Part shown: positions 25,380 to 33,137 of the stretch, piece after piece | How the letters are laid out: each line of letters starts with the position of its first letter | Numbering within the stretch: the stretch's first letter is position 1 | NCBI RefSeq assembly: GCF_040544555.1 | Contig: NZ_JBEPKD010000019.1 | Coordinates: 1-64,000 of the forward strand | DNA from: Halalkalibacter oceani | GTDB taxonomy: Bacteria; Bacillota; Bacilli; Bacillales; Bacillaceae_D | Reading direction: 5' to 3' | Length of the DNA stretch: 64,000 nucleotides | Position numbers and translations under genes: made by a program | The notes under the pieces: model-generated | What the model was told of the DNA's origin: nothing | What the model saw: only the letters and a program-made list of their open reading frames with translations | Database searches by the model: none

Positions 25380-26735
25380 ATGAAAGTGGAAGCAGGAACA
25401 GAGGATCTCGTTCAAAAAGACAGGGCTCATCTTTGGCATTCAATGGCGAAATATAATGAAAAAGCGGCGCCGATGATCGTTTCAGAGGGGGAAGGCTCGT
25501 GGTTTACGGCGACGGATGGCAAGAAATATTTAGACGGTGTCTCCGGCCTCTGGTGTCTAAATCTCGGTCATGGGCGGCAGGAAATCGCCCAGGCCGCCTA
25601 CGACCAGCTGCTCAATATGTCTTATTCGCCGCTGACGATGAGCCATGTACCGGCGATTGAGCTGTCTACGAAGATTAGCGAGCTGCTCGGCGAGTCGTAT
25701 ACGACGTACTTTAGCAACAGCGGCTCTGAAGCGAATGAGGTCGCTTTTAAAATCGCCCGCCAATACCATGCCCAGAACGGCAAGCCTGAAAAGTATAAAA
25801 TCATTTCAAGATACCGTGCGTATCATGGTTCAACATTAGGAGCGCTGAGTGCGACAGCACAAGCAAACCGAAAAACGAAATATGGGCCGAGTGCGCCGGG
25901 CTTTCTCCATGTGCCGCCTCCATACAGCTACCGCAGTTCATTTGCCGACAGGGCGAACAGCGATCTCGCGGCAGCTGACTATGTGGAGGAAGTGATGAAC
26001 TGGGAGGATCCGGAGACAGTCGCGGCTTTTATTCTTGAGCCATACATTTCGGGTGGTGGCGTAATCATTCCATCGCCTGAGTATTTAACAAGGGTGGCCG
26101 AAATTTGTCGCAAGTATGATGTATTGCTTATTTTGGATGAGGTCGTTTCTGGCTTTGGACGGACGGGGGAAATGTTTGGCTTCATGCATTCCAAAGACGC
26201 CCAGCCGGACATCATCACGATGGCAAAGGGCTTAACGAGCGGCTATCTTCCGCTTGGCGCGACAGCGGTCCGTTCCACCATTTACGAGCGGTTCAAAAAG
26301 CAGGAAACGAAAGCCCATTTCCGCCATATCTCGACTTTTGGCGGACATCCGGCGGCCTGCGCTGTGGCACTGAAGAGTATTGAAATCCTGGAAAGAGAAC
26401 GGATCGTCGAGCGCGTGGCGACCGTAAGCCAATCGATTCTCAGCAAGCTTCATCAGCTCAACATGCTTCCGCAAGTCGGTGAAGTACGGGGCATCGGCTT
26501 CTTATATGGCATTGAGCTAGTTGAAGACAAAGAGACAAAAGCGCCGCTCTCCGATGAAAAGGTCGGGGCGATATTGGCGGCCTGCAAGGAAAAAGGGCTG
26601 ATTATCGGCCGCAACGGCGATACGATTCCAGGCTATCAAAACGTACTCATTATTGCGCCGCCGTTGTCGTCAACAGAGGATGATCTTCACTTTTTAGTAA
26701 GAACGATCGATACTGTGCTGCGGGCGCAGGCTTAG
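25380..26735 (+). CDS. class III omega-aminotransferase (probable beta-alanine:pyruvate type)
   Basis: PLP-dependent transamination of an omega-amino acid. 451 residues. Features: GVSGLWCLNLGH near the N terminus, the phosphate loop SNSGSEANEVA, the cofactor-binding LDEVVSGFGRTG, and the PLP Lys283 in ITMAKGLTSGYLPLG. The STFGGHPAACA segment closes the site. Closest in style to beta-alanine/omega-amino-acid:pyruvate aminotransferases, which fits conversion of beta-alanine to malonate semialdehyde for the aldehyde dehydrogenase at the operon head. A 148-bp gap precedes it, so an extra promoter is possible. Confidence 0.88.
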   Translation: MKVEAGTEDLVQKDRAHLWHSMAKYNEKAAPMIVSEGEGSWFTATDGKKYLDGVSGLWCLNLGHGRQEIAQAAYDQLLNMSYSPLTMSHVPAIELSTKISELLGESYTTYFSNSGSEANEVAFKIARQYHAQNGKPEKYKIISRYRAYHGSTLGALSATAQANRKTKYGPSAPGFLHVPPPYSYRSSFADRANSDLAAADYVEEVMNWEDPETVAAFILEPYISGGGVIIPSPEYLTRVAEICRKYDVLLILDEVVSGFGRTGEMFGFMHSKDAQPDIITMAKGLTSGYLPLGATAVRSTIYERFKKQETKAHFRHISTFGGHPAACAVALKSIEILERERIVERVATVSQSILSKLHQLNMLPQVGEVRGIGFLYGIELVEDKETKAPLSDEKVGAILAACKEKGLIIGRNGDTIPGYQNVLIIAPPLSSTEDDLHFLVRTIDTVLRAQA

Positions 26736-26757
26736 CCCCCTTTTAGCAAAATGAGCG

Positions 26758-26796
26758 AAACCTCTCACGTCAGATTTTTTGTGAGAGGTTTTTTTA
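26758..26796 (+). terminator. intrinsic terminator of the pyrimidine operon
   Basis: 11-bp perfect stem AAACCTCTCAC/GTGAGAGGTTT followed by a run of T. It closes the operon after the aminotransferase. Confidence 0.92.
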
Positions 26797-26905
26797 CAAT
26801 CTCTGGTCCCTGATTAGCACTTTTGTGATAACATGTAAAAAGAGAGAAACGATTCCCAACGAAACGTAAGGATAACGATGCCCTTTATTTCTGGCCCTTC
26901 AATGG

Positions 26906-26919
26906 TGAAAGCGCTTTCA
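26906..26919 (+). promoter_or_regulatory. cre box (CcpA operator), perfect palindrome
   Basis: TGAAAGCGCTTTCA is a perfect 14-bp palindrome and a full match to the Bacillus cre consensus TGWAARCGYTWNCW. It lies 37 bp before the start of the ADP-ribosyltransferase-like gene, where bound CcpA would block transcription. Confidence 0.75.
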
Positions 26920-26956
26920 GTTGATTATCTATTTTCCTTAAGGGAGGTAAATGGAA

Positions 26957-27493
26957 ATGAAAAGAACGGTGTATCGGGGAATTGGCTTTAAGGAAGCAGA
27001 GGAAGTCGTCAAAAACCAGAAATATGATCGCAGCGAGCTGCGAGATTTTCAAAATGGAGTAGCTGCAAAATCATTGTTTGGACCGGGAATCTATCTCATT
27101 AATGACGCGGAATTGGCGGCGCATTACGCCTTCTGCCATGCTGAAGTGGAGGAGGAGGAGTTGGCCGTCGTTTTAAAGCAGACGGTTCATTTTCAAAATC
27201 CTTTCATTGTCAACTACACCTATAGTGAGCGGCAATTGAAAAAGGACGCGCTAAGCTGGAAGTTCACGGATGATTTCCCCGAGCTTCATTCAGGACCTGA
27301 CTCACTGGAAACGCTGAAATGGGTCGGGACGATTATTAAAGAATATTTGCTCACGCACGGCTATGACGGGATTACCTACCATATTGATGATGAGATTATC
27401 TACTATGTCAGCTACCATCATCATCAGCAGATCACAGGAATAGAATTTGACTTTGTCTTTAATATTAATGAAGTAAAGAAGCAGTCAGTCTAG
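26957..27493 (+). CDS. ADP-ribosyltransferase-like protein (predicted)
   Basis: 178 residues. No annotated relative recognised, but the order of segments fits small ADP-ribosyltransferase-fold proteins: VYRGIGF at the N terminus, GPGIYLINDAELAAHYA, then a strand followed by NPFIV, and YDGITYHIDDEIIYYVSY ending in a QITGI strand. Candidate catalytic residues are the early Arg, the GIY Tyr and the Glu in DDE. This is fold-level inference. The ATG at 26957 is nine bases after GGGAGG; the ATG at 26951 is only three bases away. It stands alone, behind a cre box. No signal peptide, so probably intracellular. Confidence 0.55.
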   Translation: MKRTVYRGIGFKEAEEVVKNQKYDRSELRDFQNGVAAKSLFGPGIYLINDAELAAHYAFCHAEVEEEELAVVLKQTVHFQNPFIVNYTYSERQLKKDALSWKFTDDFPELHSGPDSLETLKWVGTIIKEYLLTHGYDGITYHIDDEIIYYVSYHHHQQITGIEFDFVFNINEVKKQSV

Positions 27494-27616
27494 TTTAACG
27501 TAGATGGTATCTGATCCAGCTTCTTTAGATAAGCATTTCAGATGCCATTCCCGCCCTCTTTGTCGGATCATTGCCCCTCTTTTCACCTTCCTGTCTCTCC
27601 CTTTCCTTCTCTTACA

Positions 27617-27645
27617 TTGTATTTCCAGCAAACTTATACTATAAT
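27617..27645 (+). promoter_or_regulatory. sigma-A promoter of the GntR-family regulator gene
   Basis: TTGTAT (27617-27622), a 17-bp spacer and a perfect -10 TATAAT (27640-27645). The predicted transcription start (~27652) sits just before the GntR-type operator at 27657. Confidence 0.7.
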
Positions 27646-27656
27646 GATTGCAAAAA

Positions 27657-27669
27657 TCGACTGTCGACC
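27657..27669 (+). promoter_or_regulatory. predicted GntR/FCD operator, site 1 (autoregulatory)
   Basis: TCGACTGTCGACC, 11 bp after the -10 box of the regulator's own promoter. The same 13-mer with a single change occurs at 29391 (before tctC) and 33093 (before the CoA genes). A position at the transcription start is typical of repressor autoregulation. Confidence 0.6.
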
Positions 27670-27687
27670 ATTTAGGGGATGAAAACG

Positions 27688-28356
27688 ATGCCAGATAACG
27701 ATCCGTTACAAAATACGTCCTTGTCTCATCAAATTGCCGAGAAAATTACCAATCAAATTATGAGCGGGGAGCTGCAGCCCGGTGAAAAGATAATCGAAGC
27801 GAACTATGCGAAGGAATTCGGCACAAGCCGTGCGCCGATTCGTGAATCTCTTTATCTATTAGCGACCGATGGATTAATAGAGCGGATCCCGCGACGCGGC
27901 GCTGTCGTGAAAGGCTATAGTGAAATGGAAGTGTACGATTTGCTTGAGCTGCGGATGATGCTCGAAGGCCTGGCGATGAAGCGCTTAGCCGATTTGGAGC
28001 AAAAGCAGCCGACGATCAAAAAAATGGAGGATACGATTAAAGAAATGGACGCGCTTGACTCCCGTGATGATAAGGCGTACGCGCTATTAAATCAAACCTT
28101 CCATCTTTATTTGATTGAGATGAGCGGAAGTAAAACGATTAAAGATATGTACACCAGACTCAGCCGGCAATTGCTCGTCCTGCAGCGGATGTCCTTTCTG
28201 GAAGAAGCCCATGTGCGCAAATCAATTGAAGAACATAAAGTGATCCTCGATTTAATCAAGAAGGGCCTTGTCGAGGAAGCGCGCGTCATTTTAGATATGC
28301 ACAATCAAGGCATCATTAGCCGGATTGAGCAAAAAATCTTTCCTCATAAAAAATGA
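27688..28356 (+). CDS. GntR family transcriptional regulator, FadR/FCD type
   Basis: 222 residues. The N-terminal winged helix (residues ~10-75, with AKEFGTSRAPIRESLYLLATDGLIERIPRRGAVV recognisable in pieces) is the GntR DNA-binding domain. The helical C-terminal FCD domain (~80-210, ELRMMLEGLAMKRL onward) usually binds a carboxylic-acid effector through metal-coordinating His/Asp. The ATG at 27688 is nine bases after AGGGG; an ATG at 27679 directly abuts that site. Shared 13-bp sites suggest it controls itself, tctCBA and the enoyl-CoA hydratase/CoA-transferase pair. Confidence 0.88.
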   Translation: MPDNDPLQNTSLSHQIAEKITNQIMSGELQPGEKIIEANYAKEFGTSRAPIRESLYLLATDGLIERIPRRGAVVKGYSEMEVYDLLELRMMLEGLAMKRLADLEQKQPTIKKMEDTIKEMDALDSRDDKAYALLNQTFHLYLIEMSGSKTIKDMYTRLSRQLLVLQRMSFLEEAHVRKSIEEHKVILDLIKKGLVEEARVILDMHNQGIISRIEQKIFPHKK

Positions 28357-28512
28357 GCGGAACCGTCACGATTTTTTTAAAAGCCCGTTGTGAGTGGATG
28401 TCTCACAACGGGCTTGGGGCGTGTGAAGCCATTGACTGATTTTGAAAGAGACTGGACAAAAGGTTGTTTTTTACCTTTTGCCTAGCCTCTAAGCTAGTTT
28501 TGTCTCAAGCTC
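28355..28512 (-). repeat. dispersed repeat family A, copy 2 (inverted)
   Basis: Reverse complement of the composite at 15212-15380, starting at the regulator's stop codon. The hairpin 28381-28394/28402-28415 has the same 14-bp stem as copy 1 with loop TGGATGT. The block ends TTTTGTCTCAAGC. It probably ends transcription of the regulator. The rest of the 330-bp gap (28513-28680) holds only the ribosome site of the next gene as far as I can see. Confidence 0.75.
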
Positions 28513-28689
28513 AGTTTTGCATCACCTAACAACCCTTATACGATCCTCCCCCGAAATTTTTCAGTTAGCCGAAAGGGCCGCCAGACGGCTTATCCACATG
28601 CTAGCAACCTTTCTCTTTCCAAATGATAGACATTTTCTGAACAGCCGCTCATATACTGGCACTAATCATTGAAAAGATAGGAGGCCGTT

Positions 28690-29364
28690 ATGAACTATCG
28701 TTTAGTAACGTTTGATGTATTTAGTGCGCTGGCCAATATCGAAGGCACCTTTATTCCGATTTTGGCGCGTCATCCTCAATTCGTCAATCAGGATGCAGCC
28801 GCTTTTTTTCGAATGTGGCGAACAAAGCAGTATGAATATTTAATCATGTTGAACTCGTTACAGCGACATTTCCTCGGGTTTAAAGAAGTGACGAGACGGA
28901 CACTTGTCCACACGCTTTACGCCCATCGGATTGACCTTTCTGAACATGATCAGGAGCGGCTCGTGCAGAAATGGAGCGAGCTTGAATTTTGGGATGATGC
29001 CCGCCAAACCGTCGAGCAGGTGAAGGAGAAAGGCTATACGATTGCGATGCTTTCAAATGGAGGGCAGGAGATGCTCATCTCCTTGCAAAACCGGCTGGGA
29101 GTCGGCTTTGACTACATCTTTTCGGCTGAGGAAATGGGCTGTTATAAGCCCTCACCAACGGTCTATCAATATGCTTATGAGCAAGCCGGAGTTGAAAAAG
29201 AGCAAATGCTTCATGTCGCCGGGTCGGCACCGGATATCGTCGGAGCGATTTCCGCCGGAATTCCTAGTGCCTGGTCGAATCGGCTGAATGCGCTCCCGAT
29301 TGATCTGAGCTATCAGCCTACGTACCATTTTCAGAGGATTGAAGAGCTCCTTGCTTATCTCTGA
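28690..29364 (+). CDS. HAD-superfamily hydrolase (haloacid dehalogenase type)
   Basis: 224 residues. Motif I is FDVFSAL with a single Asp nucleophile and no second Asp, as in L-2-haloacid dehalogenases. Motif II is MLSNGG (Ser), motif III is the Lys in GCYKPSP, and motif IV lies around VAGSAPDIVGA. Lack of the second motif I Asp favours dehalogenase-type over phosphatase chemistry, but substrate cannot be told from sequence. Start follows ATAGGAGG. Located between the GntR regulator and the tct transporter genes, so possibly part of the same carboxylic-acid pathway. Confidence 0.82.
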   Translation: MNYRLVTFDVFSALANIEGTFIPILARHPQFVNQDAAAFFRMWRTKQYEYLIMLNSLQRHFLGFKEVTRRTLVHTLYAHRIDLSEHDQERLVQKWSELEFWDDARQTVEQVKEKGYTIAMLSNGGQEMLISLQNRLGVGFDYIFSAEEMGCYKPSPTVYQYAYEQAGVEKEQMLHVAGSAPDIVGAISAGIPSAWSNRLNALPIDLSYQPTYHFQRIEELLAYL

Positions 29365-29390
29365 AAATGAAATCGTGCGACGGTTTATTG

Positions 29391-29403
29391 TCGACTGTCG
29401 TCC
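29391..29403 (+). promoter_or_regulatory. predicted GntR/FCD operator, site 2 (before tctC)
   Basis: TCGACTGTCGTCC, one base different from site 1. It lies just after the HAD gene and 14 bp before a cre-like box. A possible promoter overlaps it: TTGTCG (29388-29393) and ATAAAT (29411-29416), 17 bp apart. Confidence 0.5.
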
Positions 29404-29416
29404 GAAAGCGATAAAT

Positions 29417-29430
29417 TGTAAGCGATTTCT
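29417..29430 (+). promoter_or_regulatory. cre-like box before tctCBA
   Basis: TGTAAGCGATTTCT matches the cre consensus TGWAARCGYTWNCW at 13 of 14 positions. Together with the neighbouring GntR-type site it suggests that the transporter answers to both substrate and carbon status. Confidence 0.5.
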
Positions 29431-29451
29431 TGTTCGAGGGAACAACATTTT

Positions 29452-29585
29452 GGGATGATTCGAAGAAGGGCGTCGGCTTCGCTCGTTACGCGGAAGGCAG
29501 AAAAAAGCCCGTTTTCAGCCATCTTAAAAGAGGGTAACGGCTCCGCACGCCGCTTCTAAGAAAAGCCGCTACGCGGTTTTCTTAT
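29452..29585 (+). repeat. dispersed repeat family B, copy 3
   Basis: Near-identical to 203-337 over its whole length and in the same orientation relative to the following gene. It ends 18 bp before the tctC start and would lie in the 5' untranslated leader of tctC. Confidence 0.75.
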
Positions 29586-29603
29586 CCTATTGGAGGTTTG
29601 GAG

Positions 29604-30713
29604 ATGAAGAAAGCACTTATGATGATGTTGCTGGCGGCAGGCTGTCTAGTGCTGGCGGCATGTGGGAATGAACAGACAACCTATGATCCGGGGGCGTATG
29701 CGGCGATTGATAATGAGGAGGTGATCGCCGGAATCGATGAAATTACGGAGCGCGTCCATAAAGGAGAGCTGACGGAGGAGGAAGGAATCGCCGAGCTGCG
29801 CGAATGGATTCCGAAGCCCGAAGACTATCCGCGGCGGAATATCGAGTACATTATTCCGTGGGGAGAAGGAGGAGGCTCAGACCTTTATGCGCGGCAGATC
29901 AGCCGCGATGCGGAGAAAATTCTCGGCGTGACGCTCGTTCCGAACAATATGCCGGGTGGAAATGGCGAAGTGGCGTTGGCCTACGCTCTTTCACAGCCGG
30001 CGGATGGTTATACGATTTACGGAGCGATCACCTCTCAGGTCATTAATGACACATTAGGAGAACAGCCGTACAGCTTCATTGATGATACGACATTCATCAT
30101 CCGCAACCAGGGTCCGACCGAGGTGTTCTGGACGCGCAGCGATGGTCCCTATCAAACATGGGAGGATCTGATCGAAGCTGATCGCGACAATCCCGGAAGT
30201 GTAACGTTTACCGGCGCCGGTGCGTTAGCTGATGACGAATTGCGGATTATGGAAATGAACAACCAGCTTGGCACCTCATTCACGTATATTCCAAGCAATG
30301 CGTCGGGAGAACGGGTATCGAGTGTGCTCGGCGGCCATATTGACGTGCTGCATGAAACGACGGGAGCGGTGATTGACTTGTACCGCGCCGGGCAAATCCG
30401 TCCGTTGCTCGTGCCGAGTGACGCCCCTTTCGACGGCATTGACGCCCCGACCACAGCTGAGCTTGGGATCGACATTTCGATTGGGCGCTGGAGAGGGATG
30501 AACGCCCCTGGTCATCTTGATCCGGCCATTACCGTTTACTTGCACAATGTGTTTTATGCGGCGGCAAACCTGCCACACTATCGGCAATTTGAAGAGGATT
30601 CCTATTTTCATATGGTGGACGGGTACTTGGATTATGAGGACTATCGTGCCCATGCCGAAGAAGAGCGTGAGACAATCGTGCAGCTATTGCGCGATCTTGG
30701 CTATATGGAATGA
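29604..30713 (+). CDS. tctC: tripartite tricarboxylate transporter, substrate-binding protein TctC
   Basis: Extracytoplasmic receptor of a TTT-type carboxylate uptake system. The N terminus is a lipoprotein signal with lipobox LAAC. The Bug-type binding fold follows, with the loops IEYIIPWGEGGGSDLYARQ and NMPGGNGEVALAY that hold the ligand carboxylate, and DAPFDGIDAPTTAELGID in the second lobe. About 50 acidic residues between the lipobox Cys and the binding domain form an unusual spacer. The ATG at 29604 lies seven bases after GGAGG. First gene of tctCBA. Confidence 0.88.
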   Translation: MKKALMMMLLAAGCLVLAACGNEQTTYDPGAYAAIDNEEVIAGIDEITERVHKGELTEEEGIAELREWIPKPEDYPRRNIEYIIPWGEGGGSDLYARQISRDAEKILGVTLVPNNMPGGNGEVALAYALSQPADGYTIYGAITSQVINDTLGEQPYSFIDDTTFIIRNQGPTEVFWTRSDGPYQTWEDLIEADRDNPGSVTFTGAGALADDELRIMEMNNQLGTSFTYIPSNASGERVSSVLGGHIDVLHETTGAVIDLYRAGQIRPLLVPSDAPFDGIDAPTTAELGIDISIGRWRGMNAPGHLDPAITVYLHNVFYAAANLPHYRQFEEDSYFHMVDGYLDYEDYRAHAEEERETIVQLLRDLGYME

Positions 30714-30737
30714 TCATCCGTAAAGGAGGGAGCGGTT

Positions 30738-31259
30738 TTGAGTCGTTTTTTTCATCGTTATGGTGAGGTGCTTGTCACCGGCAGTATCTTTTTTGTCAGC
30801 TTGATTTTGATCGTGACGGTTCAGTTGCATATCCGTATTTCGCCATTGCGGGACTCCGGTGAGTCTGTCGGTCCCCAGTTTTGGCCGATGCTGTTGCTCG
30901 TGCTGCTTTGTGCGCTATCGGCGGTAACATTCATCAGGGCGATCAAAAAGAAGCGGCAGGAAAGCGTCGATGAACAAGAAGAAACAGCGTATATTCAGCA
31001 ATTTACGAATGGCCGTCTGTTGGCGATCGTCGCGGCGATCTTTTTCTACCTTCTCCTACTGCCGTATCTCGGCTTTATCGTGATGACCGCTGTTTTCAGT
31101 GTCGTATGCGGTGTCATTATGAAGATGAAACGGTTGAAAAATATCGCGTTTTCCTTGATCGCGCTCGTCTTTCTAACCTATGTTTTCGGGAATTTCTTAA
31201 CGATTCCTCTTCCCAGAGGCGTCGGGATTTTAAGGGAAGCGAGTTACTTCTTCTATTAA
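30738..31259 (+). CDS. tctB: tripartite tricarboxylate transporter, small membrane subunit TctB
   Basis: 173 residues with four predicted transmembrane helices and a charged cytoplasmic loop in the middle (IKKKRQESVDEQEE). The family segment GPQFWPMLLL (usually PxFFP) follows the first helix. A TTG start at 30738 is well placed after GGAGGGAG. It lies between tctC and tctA, the normal order, and holds the receptor and the large membrane subunit together. Confidence 0.85.
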   Translation: MSRFFHRYGEVLVTGSIFFVSLILIVTVQLHIRISPLRDSGESVGPQFWPMLLLVLLCALSAVTFIRAIKKKRQESVDEQEETAYIQQFTNGRLLAIVAAIFFYLLLLPYLGFIVMTAVFSVVCGVIMKMKRLKNIAFSLIALVFLTYVFGNFLTIPLPRGVGILREASYFFY

Positions 31260-31273
31260 GGCGGTGGATGTGA

Positions 31274-32776
31274 ATGATGGAAAGTATTCTCTTAGGCTGG
31301 CAGACGGTCTTTCATCCTGTCTATTTTATGATGGTCGTTCTCGGCGTCCTGATCGGGATTCTGTTCGGCGTAGTCCCGGGATTGAGCGGAGTGACGGCGA
31401 TCAGCCTGCTGATTCCGTTTACGTATGCAATGGAACCCTTAAATGGCTTTCTGATTATGATCGCGATTTATGCCGCTTCGATCTATGGCGGCAGTATTGC
31501 GGCGATTCTGTTTAATATACCTGGCGATGCGCCGGCAGCGATGACGGCGCTCGACGGCTACCCGCTTGCCAGGAAAGGCCATGCCGGGCGCGCATTAGGA
31601 ATGGCGGCGATTTCCTCGCTTGTCGGCGGTTCCATCAGCGTCATAGCGATTACGTTTTTAGCGCCGCAGGCAGCGAAAATCGCTCTTTCATTCGGACCTC
31701 CCGAATACTTTGCTTTAGGTCTTCTCGGCTTGACCGTCGTGGCGAGCATTGATGCCAATCATCAGCTTAAAGCGTTCGTATCCGTCTTTCTTGGACTTTT
31801 TCTGGCGACGGTCGGTCTTGATGTTATTACCGGGGTGGCGCGTTACACCTTCAATTCAACAATCCTGATGTCCGGAATTGATTTTGTCCCGGCGATCATC
31901 GGTTTATTTGCCTTATCGGAAGTTTTTCTGCGATTGCATAAAAAAGCATTGCGGCAAAAGATGCCGGGCGGAGGGAAAGCAGTTCCGCGCTTTGCGATGC
32001 CGACGAAAGAGGATGTCGCCAATGTTAAGAATACATGGCTTCGCTCCAGCGTGATTGGCACCGTCATCGGCTTTTTACCGGGAGCCGGAGCGACGATCGC
32101 CGCCTTTGTCGGTTACGGTGCCGCCGTTTCTGTTTCGAAAGATAAGGAGTCATACGGGAAAGGAAATATCGATGGCGTCGCCGGGCCGGAAGCGGCAAAT
32201 AATGCGGCTGTCGGCGGAGCGATGGTTCCTCTTTTAACGCTCGGGATTCCGGGCGGGGCGGTGACGGCGGTTATTTTGAGCGCGTTTTTAATTCATGGCC
32301 TTCAGCCGGGACCGCTTTTATTTGAGCAAAATCCGGAGATTGTCTACACATTATTCAGCGGCATGTTCGTCGCCAATATTTTGATGACGCTTGTCGTGTT
32401 AGTGGCAATTCGTTATTTAGTAAAAGTGCTCGACGTGCCATACGAATATTTAGCGATGGCGATTATTCTCCTCTCACTTGTCGGCTCGTTTGCGATTAAT
32501 AACCGCATTGGCGACGTCTGGATCATGTTTTTCTTCGGGCTTATCGGTTATATGCTGAAGCGTTATCATTTTTCACTAGCGGCTGTTGTGTTAGGCATCG
32601 TGTTAGGACAAATTATTGAGACAGGACTCCGGCAAGGGCTGATGATTACCCAGGGAAGCATCCTCGGCTTCTTCACCCGGCCGGGAAGTGGGGTCATCCT
32701 GACGCTGACTATTTTGGCGTTGTTCTTTCCCCTGCTGAAAAGGCTGAGGACAAAACGGGACATTCCGCAGGACTAA
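31274..32776 (+). CDS. tctA: tripartite tricarboxylate transporter, large membrane subunit TctA
   Basis: 500 residues, about 12 transmembrane helices; the ion-coupled translocation subunit. Family motifs are intact: GIGVVPG-like (FGVVPGLSGVTAISLLIPFTY), YGGSIAAILFNIPGDAPAAMTALDGYPLARKG and FLPGAGATIAAFVGYG in the second half. Starts at 31274 with a second ATG at the next codon. Substrate not determinable; known systems take citrate, phthalate, tartrate, adipate and similar acids. Confidence 0.92.
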   Translation: MMESILLGWQTVFHPVYFMMVVLGVLIGILFGVVPGLSGVTAISLLIPFTYAMEPLNGFLIMIAIYAASIYGGSIAAILFNIPGDAPAAMTALDGYPLARKGHAGRALGMAAISSLVGGSISVIAITFLAPQAAKIALSFGPPEYFALGLLGLTVVASIDANHQLKAFVSVFLGLFLATVGLDVITGVARYTFNSTILMSGIDFVPAIIGLFALSEVFLRLHKKALRQKMPGGGKAVPRFAMPTKEDVANVKNTWLRSSVIGTVIGFLPGAGATIAAFVGYGAAVSVSKDKESYGKGNIDGVAGPEAANNAAVGGAMVPLLTLGIPGGAVTAVILSAFLIHGLQPGPLLFEQNPEIVYTLFSGMFVANILMTLVVLVAIRYLVKVLDVPYEYLAMAIILLSLVGSFAINNRIGDVWIMFFFGLIGYMLKRYHFSLAAVVLGIVLGQIIETGLRQGLMITQGSILGFFTRPGSGVILTLTILALFFPLLKRLRTKRDIPQD

Positions 32777-32862
32777 AAGCGATCTTGACGTTCGTGACGG
32801 TTCATTTTCGCTTTTTCTGGGTAAATGGAAGTAAGCGCTGGAGGACCGGGCTATCCCGAATG

Positions 32863-32904
32863 AAGCTTTCTCAAAGGCTATTGTCTCCTTTGAGAGAGCT
32901 TTTT
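32863..32904 (+). terminator. intrinsic terminator after tctA
   Basis: Stem AGCTTTCTCAAAGG/CCTTTGAGAGAGCT with a T-run. It ends the tct operon within the 361-bp gap before the enoyl-CoA hydratase gene. The rest of that gap carries the operator at 33093. Confidence 0.85.
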
Positions 32905-33072
32905 CACATGTACAGGGGTGAGCTTGGTCGACTATTTGCTGTCGTCGCGTAGCCCGGATGGTGTCAGTCTGCTAAGAAAATAATAAAAAATGGATGCTGT
33001 TCAGCTAGGAACCACTGATTTTCTCTAGAAACGAGCACGAAACCAATCTTATTGTTGTAATAGTCAGAATAA

Positions 33073-33105
33073 TATACTACACTGAAGATAAGTCGATTGT
33101 CGACC
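33073..33105 (+). promoter_or_regulatory. promoter -10 and predicted GntR/FCD operator, site 3
   Basis: A -10 TATACT (33073-33078) with only weak -35 candidates (TTATTG 33049-33054) is followed 14 bp later by TCGATTGTCGACC (33093-33105), one base different from site 1. The geometry repeats that of the regulator's own promoter (11-bp gap), which supports a shared repressor. Confidence 0.55.
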
Positions 33106-33137
33106 GGATCAAGCGAACTCAAAATGGGGGGGAGCAC

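Noticed and set aside
203..29585. Family B repeats as insertion sequences
   Set aside because: Only ~135 bp, no coding capacity, and no target-site duplications that I can see; at most a non-autonomous element.
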